From: Ignavibacteria bacterium
GTDB taxonomy: Bacteria; Bacteroidota; Ignavibacteria; Kapaibacteriales; UBA4661
Length of the DNA stretch: 43,838 bases
NCBI GenBank assembly: GCA_013298775.1
Contig: JAAFIV010000037.1
Span: 1-43,838, forward strand
Direction: 5' to 3'
Positions 1 through 7,419 of this stretch are shown here, piece after piece. Under the pieces are notes generated by a model. The model worked only from the letters and a program-made list of their open reading frames with translations, made no database searches and had not been told where the DNA came from. The translations under genes and the position numbers were made by a program. How positions within the stretch are numbered: position 1 is the stretch's first letter; each line of letters opens with the position of its first letter.

Positions 1-23
1 AGAATGATTTCTGTACAAGCCAT

Positions 24-55
24 GTCAGAAAACTACGCCGTTTTCCTGACTTTTT
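24..55 (+). terminator. Intrinsic terminator of a gene left of the window
   Basis: GTCAGAAAAC (24-33) pairs with GTTTTCCTGAC (40-50), with one bulged G, and five Ts follow (51-55). The T run lies only on the right, so it would end a plus-strand transcript that starts outside the window. Read on the other strand there is no T run, so it is unlikely to serve the minus-strand TPR gene ending at 145. Confidence 0.5.
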
Positions 56-144
56 ATGCTTTTTCTTCTTCTTATGCTTGGCAACAGGCTTCATTGCTAC
101 ATAGCAACTCTTTTAGGACACGACCCGCAAAACATTTATTCGTA

Positions 145-1527
145 TTACTGACCATACGGACGCTGCATCCATTGCCGTGCGTAGCGATGCGTTTCAAAAA
201 CATCGTCCCACGATAGCACTTTTTGATATTGCTTCACTGCGAGGTCGCGTTTGCCTTGTATGTCGTAGATATTACCGATATGATTATTCAACATGCACAT
301 CCAGCTTGAGGGCTTAGAATCAAGTTTGCGGGAGAATTCATCGCATTTGTAGAAGTATTGGAGCGCGTCGTCGTACTTGCCGCGCTGCTTGAGGGAATAA
401 CCGATGTAGTACATGGACTCGCGAGCCATGATATTATCATAGCCACGCCGTTTGTCAATGCAGTTCGTCAGCACATCGCGCCAGATTTCTTCCATTTTTT
501 CGTAATTGCCCAAATACGTATAGCTTCGTGCCAGATACGCCTTAAATACTGGGTTACGGGGATAATTTGTGTGCAAATCCTGTGCTACATTCAGTGCTTC
601 ACCGTAATTTTTTTCCAAACCAAAAAACAGCTGCAACAGCACAACTTTCGCCTCCGTTGCAGCGTATCGCGCCTGTTGTGAAGCCAAACGCAGCTCTGCA
701 ATACCCATTTGTTTATCACCCTGCGGGAGCATTGCCACAAAAGGCTTTGCGGCAGGATAACGTTCCGGAAGTGCTTCCACAAAATAATGATATAAGCCTG
801 TACCCAGCATCACATCTCGGTTTCCGGGTGCGAGTTGCTGACAGCGTTGGACAATATCGAATGCCGTTTTACCATCAATGGCAGCCTTGAGCCAGTTGTC
901 TCGCGTAACATAGTATCGCCCGCGAAAGCCGATAATACCGCCCTTGAAGAACAGTCCAACAATATCGTTTGGATTATTCCCCAAAATGCTGTCGCAGAGT
1001 GTGATGATACGGTCTATCTTGCGCAAGTAGCGTTCGTCAAGGCTTTTGTCGCGTTGGTTGGTGTAAATTGCCCACCAATCCACCATTGCATCAAGGAAAT
1101 ACCCTACTGGATGCTGCGGATATGCGGTCGTAACTTTCTGAAATTCTGCCGTCGCACTGTCAAACTCAAGATTGTAAATATGGCGAATACCAATACGCAC
1201 AGCTTGGTCGGCATCGGTGCGCATGAGTGCCCACTGCGCTTGCAGGGGCGCGGGCGCGAAGATGCTCCATTGCAGAAATAATACTACAACCAAAGCAAAG
1301 ATGCGTCCTGTGGCGCAGACAAGCGTGTCTGCGCTACTGGTCAATACTGGCTTCGGTAGCACAGACACTCTTGTCTGTGCCGCTTCAAACGTCTGCTTTT
1401 GTGCGCGTCCTGTGGCGCAGACAAGCGTGTCTGCGCTACTGGTCAATACTGGCTTCGGTAGCACAGACACTCTTGTCTGTGCCTCTTCAAACGTCTTTTC
1501 CAAAATACAATTCAAGGAAGCGTGCAT
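145..1527 (-). CDS. Secreted TPR-repeat protein with repeat-derived N-terminus
   Basis: 460 aa. From about residue 95 onward the protein looks like helical tetratricopeptide repeats (for example the DDALQYFYKC and DLAVKQYQKV segments near the C-terminus), so it is probably a periplasmic or exported scaffold. No enzymatic motif is visible and the specific function is unknown. A hydrophobic core (ALVVVLFLQWSIF) followed by APAPLQAQ looks like a signal peptide. It lies about 75 residues inside the frame, behind two in-frame copies of a 34-aa repeat (TRVSVLPKPVLTSSADTLVC) made by an interspersed DNA repeat. No ATG lies between the repeat and the hydrophobic core, and the ATG at 1527 has no clear ribosome binding site. 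Either the long start is used, or a TTG near 1288 is used, or the gene has been damaged. It ends 21 bases downstream of the amylase start side of the neighbour's stop and may be co-transcribed with the amylase gene. Confidence 0.7.
   Translation of the reverse strand: MHASLNCILEKTFEEAQTRVSVLPKPVLTSSADTLVCATGRAQKQTFEAAQTRVSVLPKPVLTSSADTLVCATGRIFALVVVLFLQWSIFAPAPLQAQWALMRTDADQAVRIGIRHIYNLEFDSATAEFQKVTTAYPQHPVGYFLDAMVDWWAIYTNQRDKSLDERYLRKIDRIITLCDSILGNNPNDIVGLFFKGGIIGFRGRYYVTRDNWLKAAIDGKTAFDIVQRCQQLAPGNRDVMLGTGLYHYFVEALPERYPAAKPFVAMLPQGDKQMGIAELRLASQQARYAATEAKVVLLQLFFGLEKNYGEALNVAQDLHTNYPRNPVFKAYLARSYTYLGNYEKMEEIWRDVLTNCIDKRRGYDNIMARESMYYIGYSLKQRGKYDDALQYFYKCDEFSRKLDSKPSSWMCMLNNHIGNIYDIQGKRDLAVKQYQKVLSWDDVFETHRYARQWMQRPYGQ
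1303..1498. repeat. Two tandem copies of a double-palindrome repeat inside a coding region
   Basis: Two nearly identical units start at 1303 and 1405, a 102-bp period. Each holds two hairpins: GCAGACAAGCGTGTCTGC, and GCACAGACACTCTTGTCTGTGC. A period of 102 bp is 34 codons, so the frame of the TPR gene is kept. Related units occur at 24110, 25562, 27147, 28001, 43403 and 43711. Confidence 0.85.
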
Positions 1528-1548
1528 AATAAAAAATCTATGTGGCGA

Positions 1549-3483
1549 TTATTTCTGCAAATCCAGCACTAATGCGCTTTTCGCAGGAATGGTAATGCGT
1601 AAAAGGTCGGAAACGCTCGCACCAGTGAGGACATTCTTTGCCGACATAAAACCGCGCAAACGCTCACCAAAACGCTCGGTGGAGATTGTTTTTTCGCTAT
1701 CGTTATTATTCAAAACGACCATCACGCTTTCAGTTTCATTGTGGCGGAAATACGTGTACGTGCCGTCGAAGGGAACAAAGTGCGTGAGCTTGCCGCTATG
1801 GACACACGACTTGGTTTTACGCCATGTTGCGAGTGTTTTTACATGATTAAAAACCTCGTTCTGAAGTGCATTGCGTCCTTGAGATGTGAAAGCATTGGCA
1901 GTGTCTTCTTTCCAGCCACCCGGGAAATCTCGGCGTACAAAGGGGTCTTGTTCTTTCCAGCCCGCCATCGCAATCTCTGTACCGTAGTACAGTTGCGGTG
2001 TTCCGCGTGTTGTAAGTAAAAATGCGAGCGCCATTTTATGCTTTTTGACATCTTCTTGTACTGCCGAGAAATAGCGCGAAACATCATGATTATCAAGGAA
2101 AACGACGTTTTTACCAGCATTTGGGTAGAGGAAATCCTGTGCAAGCGTGTTGTAGAGCCGTATTAAGCCCGAACCCCATTCTTCTTTTTCGTTGAATGCC
2201 GCTCCCAATGCGCTATTCATGGGGAAGTCCGTAATGGCGGGCAGATTCGAGTTAAAACCGTCGCTATTCCGCGCATTTGCTTGCCAGTACGCACTTACGC
2301 CAACGCTCTCGCTCACCCACACCTCACCAACCATGCTGAGTGTAGGGTATTCCTCTGCGATTGCCTTCGTCCATGCGGCGGTAAAGGTTTTGTTTGGATA
2401 TGGATAGGTATCAATCCGCAAGCCGTCCACACCAGCGTATTCCACCCACCACTTTATATTTTGAACAAGATACGTTGCGCAATGTGCATCGCGTCCATCA
2501 AAATCAGGCATCATCCAATCGAACCACCGCTCGGTTGTGGAACGCTTGTCGTACTCAGATGCGTAGGGGTCGGAGTGTGTTGTGGTGCGGTAGTTGGGCT
2601 TTTGAATATCTTTTTTGCGGTCGCTACTTTTGAGTAAGGCAATATCGTTCAACCATGATTCTGCGGGCGGGTCGAGCGCGAGATAATTTTGGTCGCCGAG
2701 ATGGTTCAGCACAACATCCATCACGACTTTCAAACCTTTGGCATGGCATGAATCCACGAAGCGGCAGTAATCAGCATTGGTACCGAAGCGGCGGTCAATT
2801 GCATAAAAATCGGTAAAAGCGTATCCGTGATAGGAATACTTCTGCATATTATTTTCAATAAGCGGCGTGTTCCAAATCGTCGTCATACCAAGGTCTTTGA
2901 TATAGTCCAGACGATTGATAATTCCTTGCAAATCGCCGCCATGACGCTCATTCAAGGAATCGCGGTGCATCGTGTCGGGAAAGCCAGGAACCATGTCATT
3001 GCTAGGGTCGCCGTTGGAAAAGCGGTCGGGCATGATGAGATACATTGCATCTTTCGCGCTAAAGCCTTGCGGAGCTTTCTGCGTGCGGGCGCGAAGTTCA
3101 TAATTACGAAGAACCGTTAAGCCTTTATTTTGGAAGGCAAGGGTAATCGCACCTGGCTTTGTGTTCGGAGCAATAGAAAGCGTTAGATACACATAATTCG
3201 GATTGCTCGCTTTTTCAATCTTCTCTACTTTGACTCCTTTGTAGGGCATAAGTTTAACCTGTGTCTCGCCAACATTCTTCCCATACACAAGCAATTCCAC
3301 ACGCGGCGATTTCATGCCAATCCACCAGTTGGGCGGGTCAATGCGCTGAATGGCTTGCGATGGCGAATTTCCTTGCCCAAAAGCAAAGGAAGGAAGGCTC
3401 ACAATACACATCAAGGACAAAAAAAGCGAACAGCAGAACCCCTGCACACAAGCAAGGAAGCCGAGAGGACGAAAGGTAGTCAT
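1549..3483 (-). CDS. Secreted GH13 alpha-amylase family enzyme (neopullulanase/cyclomaltodextrinase-like)
   Basis: 644 aa. It hydrolyses alpha-1,4 glucosidic bonds of starch-like glucans or cyclodextrins, probably outside the cytoplasm. A signal peptide covers residues 1-36 (ending in FAFGQ). Residues about 45-130 form a beta-rich N-terminal domain like that of cyclomaltodextrinases. The (beta/alpha)8 barrel follows with the four GH13 regions: DVVLNH at 256-261, GLRID at 354-358 (nucleophile D358), GEVW at 386-389 (acid/base E387) and FLDNHD at 462-467 (D467). The C-terminal ~100 residues form a beta domain. Length and domain order fit the SusA/neopullulanase group. It is divergent from a TonB-dependent receptor across 212 bp, which suggests, but does not prove, joint glucan use. 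Exact substrate specificity cannot be read from sequence. Confidence 0.9.
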   Translation of the reverse strand: MTTFRPLGFLACVQGFCCSLFLSLMCIVSLPSFAFGQGNSPSQAIQRIDPPNWWIGMKSPRVELLVYGKNVGETQVKLMPYKGVKVEKIEKASNPNYVYLTLSIAPNTKPGAITLAFQNKGLTVLRNYELRARTQKAPQGFSAKDAMYLIMPDRFSNGDPSNDMVPGFPDTMHRDSLNERHGGDLQGIINRLDYIKDLGMTTIWNTPLIENNMQKYSYHGYAFTDFYAIDRRFGTNADYCRFVDSCHAKGLKVVMDVVLNHLGDQNYLALDPPAESWLNDIALLKSSDRKKDIQKPNYRTTTHSDPYASEYDKRSTTERWFDWMMPDFDGRDAHCATYLVQNIKWWVEYAGVDGLRIDTYPYPNKTFTAAWTKAIAEEYPTLSMVGEVWVSESVGVSAYWQANARNSDGFNSNLPAITDFPMNSALGAAFNEKEEWGSGLIRLYNTLAQDFLYPNAGKNVVFLDNHDVSRYFSAVQEDVKKHKMALAFLLTTRGTPQLYYGTEIAMAGWKEQDPFVRRDFPGGWKEDTANAFTSQGRNALQNEVFNHVKTLATWRKTKSCVHSGKLTHFVPFDGTYTYFRHNETESVMVVLNNNDSEKTISTERFGERLRGFMSAKNVLTGASVSDLLRITIPAKSALVLDLQK

Positions 3484-3603
3484 AAAAAGAAGAAAAGAAA
3501 AACGAAAGAAGGATTTGCAAAAGAAGAGAAAAGCTAGAAAAAATGGAGCAAAAATCGCCTAAAAGCAAGATACAGACAGGCGTGTAACTACGCAAATTAT
3601 TAC

Positions 3604-3633
3604 TTGGCTTTCCAGAGAAAAACTGTAAGTTTG
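3604..3633 (+). promoter_or_regulatory. Candidate Bacteroidota-type promoter of the TonB receptor gene
   Basis: TAAGTTTG at 3626-3633 matches the Bacteroidota -7 consensus TAnnTTTG. A TTG at 3604-3606 lies 19 nt upstream, within the usual -33 spacing. Transcription would begin near 3640, about 55 nt before the receptor start codon. Confidence 0.4.
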
Positions 3634-3695
3634 TAAAAATCGCATTTGTCATAAATTTTTTTGTTCATGTGTGTAGATTTTTTGGAGTAAATACT

Positions 3696-6302
3696 ATGAA
3701 ATGTTTTTTACCGCTTCTTTGTGCCTTCGTGTGTAGCATCCTTCTTGGGCAAACTGCTTTTGCACAAACAAAAGCAGCCTCCACGCCACAAGATTCTACC
3801 AGCCTTGACATCCTTTCTTTGGAAGAACTGATGAATGTGGAAATTGTTACCGCAACAAAAACGGCAACAAAAATTACCGATGTACCTGCGGCGACATCCG
3901 TTATTACGCGGCAGGACATCCAACGCTACGGCTATCGCTCGCTTGCAGAAGCATTGGCGCGTGTTCCAGAGGCGTACACGCATTTCGAGGGACATAATTG
4001 GGGGACAGATTTTCGCGGCTTTTTTGTGAATAATCTTGCACGGCGCACACTCTACCTCATCAACGGACACCGCATTAATGACCGCTTTCACTTTGGCGAT
4101 TTTTATCCCGATGTCGTTGGCGATTTGCAAGACGTGGAGCAAATCGAGGTAATACGCGGTCCTGGAGCCGCTCTCTACGGCAGCGTTGCTATGACAGGCG
4201 TGGTGAACATCATCACGCGCTCGTGGAAGAATCTTGCCAAAGACAAAAATACGGAGTTCCAGTTTACCGCAACTGCCGATGAAATAGCAGCTGCATCGCT
4301 CACGCAGAAATATCAAATCAGTTTGTTTCAAAAATTCAGCGATAATGTTGGCTTGAGCGCGTCGCTGTATTGGTACGATGGGAATACGCGCTACGACACG
4401 AAAACCCAGAGTGCAAGCAATGTCGCGGCACAAAATCGCCGCGCTTGGAACAGCACGTTTACAAGCGCACCCGGCGTTGCCAATTTCCTCCAGCGCACCG
4501 ATGCGTACTTCGATGTTCCAAACAATACCTTTGCTGGCGGCGCGGCACTTCCGAACTTGAATCTGCGCTTCGATGCAGGTGATTTTACGCTCGGCGCACA
4601 GCTTCACACACGGCTTGTTTCGTGGATTCATCCGCAAGTGAACTCTACGTTTAATCATCCGAGTAATATCCGCTCATGGGGAACGGGTGCGGTCTTTGCG
4701 CAGTGGAATCCGACGGGCGAAGGCTTGAAGAACCTTGATATTATGGTGCGCCTCAGCTACAACATCAACACCAACCGCGAAATTGCGGACTTTAGTACCG
4801 CAGACCGCATCACAGCTGCAAATGGAATGGCAACCCAAACCAGCCTTGTTGCCAATCGTTGGAATGGTCTGGGGTTTGGAACAATCCTGCGCAATAGTAA
4901 TGGTGCGTATTTCAACCCAGGCGACCCCATAAACGCTTTATATCCAACGGCTGCTGCCCGCGATGCCGCAGCAAATGCCAATGGCGGTGGCATAAACCAA
5001 GTCTATGCTGGTATTGACAAGTCGTTTGGTGCGGAGTTCCAACTTGCGCCCTTCAAAAGCGATTTCTTAAACGTGCTGATTGGCGGCAACTACGAAAATG
5101 CGTACTACGAAAACCTGCAATGGGGCGAGTTCCGCAACAAAACGCTCATTGGCTACCGAAGCGGCATCATTGATGCAGGCTGGTACGCAGGCGGCTGGCT
5201 GCAAGCAATTATCACGCCTATCAAAAATTTGACCATTACCGCAGGTGCGCGGTACGACTTCCAAAATGTTACCGACGTGTATCGCCATTATGGGCGGCAG
5301 CTGCAATACGAGCGTGTTGCTCGCCGCGATGCCAGTGGTCGCTTGGTAACGAGCGCGAATGGTACGCAAGTGTTCGATACGCTTGAATTTGCTCGCAAAA
5401 ACTTCATTGCACAAGATTTTACGCCACGTATCGCGGTCAATTACCGCTTCGATGACCGCAACAATATTCGCGTTATTTACGCACAAGCCTTTCGCGCTGT
5501 GCCACCGCAAGAAATCATCCGCCTTCCACGTTTCGATGAAAACGGCATTGCACTCAGCAACCCAGAATCCGAGCGTATGCAAAGCATTGAGGCTATTTTC
5601 TCAACCCAATTGACAGATAATCTCAGCTTGACGGTGAATGGTTTCAGTATGACAAACAATATCGTGTACGACTTCAACCCAGCTATTACGGCGTTCTCAC
5701 GCGGAAGCGGTTGGAGCAATCTTGGCGGTTCGGTGGCAGCAAATTATATTACTATTTCTGGCTTAGAGTTGTGGGCAAATGCAACGCTCTACTCCTTGAA
5801 CCGCGCAACCGATGCCTTTGATTTTATGGTGAATTTTGCCGATACTGCTGGTAATGGTGGTCGTCCGAGAGCATTGGCAAATCAAAATCGTCCCTTGAAT
5901 TCGCCAACATTCCTTGCCAAAGCTGGTGGTTCGTATCGCTTTGAATCCGGCACTGCTATTAGCGCGGAAGCATATTACAACGGCTCAATTTTCATGGTAA
6001 CCCGCACCAACAATAACGTTGGCGACCCCGTGCCGAGCCTTGCAATGCCGATTCAATCCTACGCAGAATACAACATTCCGTCGAGCTTTTCCATGAACCT
6101 CAGTATTCGTCAGGACTTTGAGGTTATTGGCATAAAAGGCTTATTCTTGCAAGCGAAAGTGCGCAATCTTCTCGGCACCGATGTTTGGTACGTGCTGAAC
6201 GCAACAACGCAAAATTCGTGGAATGAAAATACCTTTGTTCGCCCAAATCAGCTTCCGGACTTCGGTCGTCAGTTCTACATTCAGCTTGGCTACACGTTTT
6301 AG
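3696..6302 (+). CDS. TonB-dependent outer membrane receptor
   Basis: 868 aa. It imports a ligand (siderophore, cobalamin, metal or sugar; not determinable here) across the outer membrane using TonB energy. The ATG at 3696 is chosen because TTTTGGAG lies just upstream and it opens a signal peptide (KCFLPLLCAFVCSILLG...AFAQ). A GTG at 3669 would add nine poorly fitting residues. After SLEELMNVEIVTATKTATK comes a plug domain with the typical VEQIEVIRGPGAALYG and GVVNIITR blocks. The remaining ~680 residues have alternating aromatic, beta-barrel-like sequence and end in F (LGYTF), as barrel proteins do. It lacks the N-terminal carboxypeptidase-like domain of SusC proteins and no SusD follows. A strong terminator follows at 6333. 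Confidence 0.93.
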   Translation: MKCFLPLLCAFVCSILLGQTAFAQTKAASTPQDSTSLDILSLEELMNVEIVTATKTATKITDVPAATSVITRQDIQRYGYRSLAEALARVPEAYTHFEGHNWGTDFRGFFVNNLARRTLYLINGHRINDRFHFGDFYPDVVGDLQDVEQIEVIRGPGAALYGSVAMTGVVNIITRSWKNLAKDKNTEFQFTATADEIAAASLTQKYQISLFQKFSDNVGLSASLYWYDGNTRYDTKTQSASNVAAQNRRAWNSTFTSAPGVANFLQRTDAYFDVPNNTFAGGAALPNLNLRFDAGDFTLGAQLHTRLVSWIHPQVNSTFNHPSNIRSWGTGAVFAQWNPTGEGLKNLDIMVRLSYNINTNREIADFSTADRITAANGMATQTSLVANRWNGLGFGTILRNSNGAYFNPGDPINALYPTAAARDAAANANGGGINQVYAGIDKSFGAEFQLAPFKSDFLNVLIGGNYENAYYENLQWGEFRNKTLIGYRSGIIDAGWYAGGWLQAIITPIKNLTITAGARYDFQNVTDVYRHYGRQLQYERVARRDASGRLVTSANGTQVFDTLEFARKNFIAQDFTPRIAVNYRFDDRNNIRVIYAQAFRAVPPQEIIRLPRFDENGIALSNPESERMQSIEAIFSTQLTDNLSLTVNGFSMTNNIVYDFNPAITAFSRGSGWSNLGGSVAANYITISGLELWANATLYSLNRATDAFDFMVNFADTAGNGGRPRALANQNRPLNSPTFLAKAGGSYRFESGTAISAEAYYNGSIFMVTRTNNNVGDPVPSLAMPIQSYAEYNIPSSFSMNLSIRQDFEVIGIKGLFLQAKVRNLLGTDVWYVLNATTQNSWNENTFVRPNQLPDFGRQFYIQLGYTF

Positions 6303-6332
6303 GGGACAACGATACTTTCCAAAAGAATACAA

Positions 6333-6373
6333 AAACGCCTCAAAGCATCAGAAATACTTGCTTTGAGGCGTTT
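6333..6373. terminator. Bidirectional intrinsic terminator
   Basis: A perfect 15-bp stem (AAACGCCTCAAAGCA, 6333-6347, with its complement at 6359-6373) closes an 11-nt loop between two convergent genes, the TonB receptor and the nuclease-like gene. A- and T-rich flanks on both sides allow termination from either direction. Confidence 0.85.
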
Positions 6374-6394
6374 GTATTTTACGGCAAAATTCCT

Positions 6395-7009
6395 TCAAAA
6401 GGCTTTCGGCAGAATCGTAAACGCCTCAAATGCTGCATCGGGCGGGGTAAATTCCAACATGTCGTCGGTAATAACTGCCACAAAAACACCTGCTCGCGCC
6501 GCTTCACGGCGTACTTCTGCTGAAATGCCATCCACTGCCGTAAACAAGCCCTGCAAGCGCAAGTGCGCAAACTCTGGATAGAACACAGGCAAATCTTCCA
6601 TCGTCTGGCGTAATTGCTTAATGTGCCGCACCTCAGCATCGCTCTTGATTTCCACCACTACACCAAGATTCCGTTCTCCATTGGAATACGCAAAAGCATC
6701 CGCCTCAAACTCGCGTCCCGCCTTACGCGAGCGGATGCGGGGAAGGAAATTTGTTGCACCAAAATATTCGGCAAGAATTTTCCCGACCGATGGCAAAAGT
6801 AAACCTTCAGTAAAGGAGCCGAATTTATTGCCTAAGCCGCCGATTTGCTTGCCAAGTTCTTTTACTTGTTTATCAAGCTCTTTTGCGCGTTTATCCGCTT
6901 CGGCAGCGCGTTTGTCCGCTTGCTCTTGCGAAGACGCTAGTTGTGCCTTGAAGGCTTGTGTATCAAGCGCGAGCTGGGCAACGAGGTCTCTGAGTTCTTG
7001 GTCGGTCAT
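6395..7009 (-). CDS. PD-(D/E)XK nuclease-like protein with N-terminal coiled coil
   Basis: 204 aa from the ATG at 7009 (MTDQELRD...). A start at 7081 would add an unlikely aromatic-rich leader. Residues ~15-70 are a charged coiled coil (repeats of ADKRAKELDKQVKELG). The C-terminal half carries a conserved block, EFEADAFAYSNGERNLGVVVEIKS, which matches the D...(E/V)xK core of the PD-(D/E)XK fold in the DUF3782-like family common in Bacteroidota and Cyanobacteria. The likely active-site residues are the D of EADAF and the E-I-K of VVVEIKS. Biological role is unknown and nuclease activity is inferred from the fold only. It is transcribed toward the shared terminator at 6333. Confidence 0.7.
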   Translation of the reverse strand: MTDQELRDLVAQLALDTQAFKAQLASSQEQADKRAAEADKRAKELDKQVKELGKQIGGLGNKFGSFTEGLLLPSVGKILAEYFGATNFLPRIRSRKAGREFEADAFAYSNGERNLGVVVEIKSDAEVRHIKQLRQTMEDLPVFYPEFAHLRLQGLFTAVDGISAEVRREAARAGVFVAVITDDMLEFTPPDAAFEAFTILPKAF

Positions 7010-7182
7010 GGTTGTCTGTCGGGAGTGAAGAAAATATTTTTTACAAAAATATCTCCACAAAAATACAAAGAATCGCCCCAAAAAATGCCTTTTTTTGACA
7101 AATAAAAAAAAACAACGAAAACCGAAAAAATATTTTCAGCCTAAAAACGACAAAAAACGCCCAAAAAACGCCTCTTTTTTAA

Positions 7183-7205
7183 ATGTAACGGAAAAACCGT
7201 TACAT
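7183..7205. promoter_or_regulatory. Perfect operator-like palindrome upstream of the NHL gene
   Basis: ATGTAACGG (7183-7191) and CCGTTACAT (7197-7205) form a perfect 9-bp inverted repeat around AAAAA. No T run follows, so it is not a terminator. It lies in the 410-bp divergent gap between the nuclease-like gene and the NHL protein gene, just upstream of a candidate promoter. The rest of this gap (7010-7419) is A/T-rich with no other gene seen. Confidence 0.5.
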
Positions 7206-7217
7206 ATGTCACTGTTT

Positions 7218-7243
7218 TTGCGTTTTCTTTTTGTGTAGGTTTG
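7218..7243 (+). promoter_or_regulatory. Weak candidate promoter of the NHL-repeat gene
   Basis: TAGGTTTG at 7236-7243 fits the Bacteroidota -7 consensus TAnnTTTG. The nearest TTG (7218-7220) is only 15 nt upstream, shorter than usual, so the call is tentative. It would leave a ~170-nt leader before the start codon at 7420. Confidence 0.3.
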
Positions 7244-7419
7244 TAGAAAATATTGGAGAAAAGAGCTACATTCGTCTCTTGGTGCTGTATTTGCGCTTGT
7301 CTTTGGTAAATGAAATGGTACATATTTCGTGGTGTGGTGGAAAGCCGTCGTTCTTGGTGATTGTCGCTCCCTTCTCCTGCTTTGTTCACTTTTATTTTTA
7401 TTTTGTAGGAATGTTCGTT

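Noticed and set aside
1217-1846. 209-codon plus-strand frame through the tandem repeat
   Set aside because: Runs across the ends of two well-supported minus-strand genes; built from the palindromic repeat.
3708-4658. 316-codon minus-strand frame inside the TonB receptor gene
   Set aside because: Antisense to the well-supported plug and barrel region; composition is cysteine- and arginine-rich without any motif.
3484-6302. Amylase plus TonB receptor as a classical Sus locus
   Set aside because: No SusD, the receptor lacks the SusC N-terminal domain, and the two genes are divergent; only possible functional linkage is noted.
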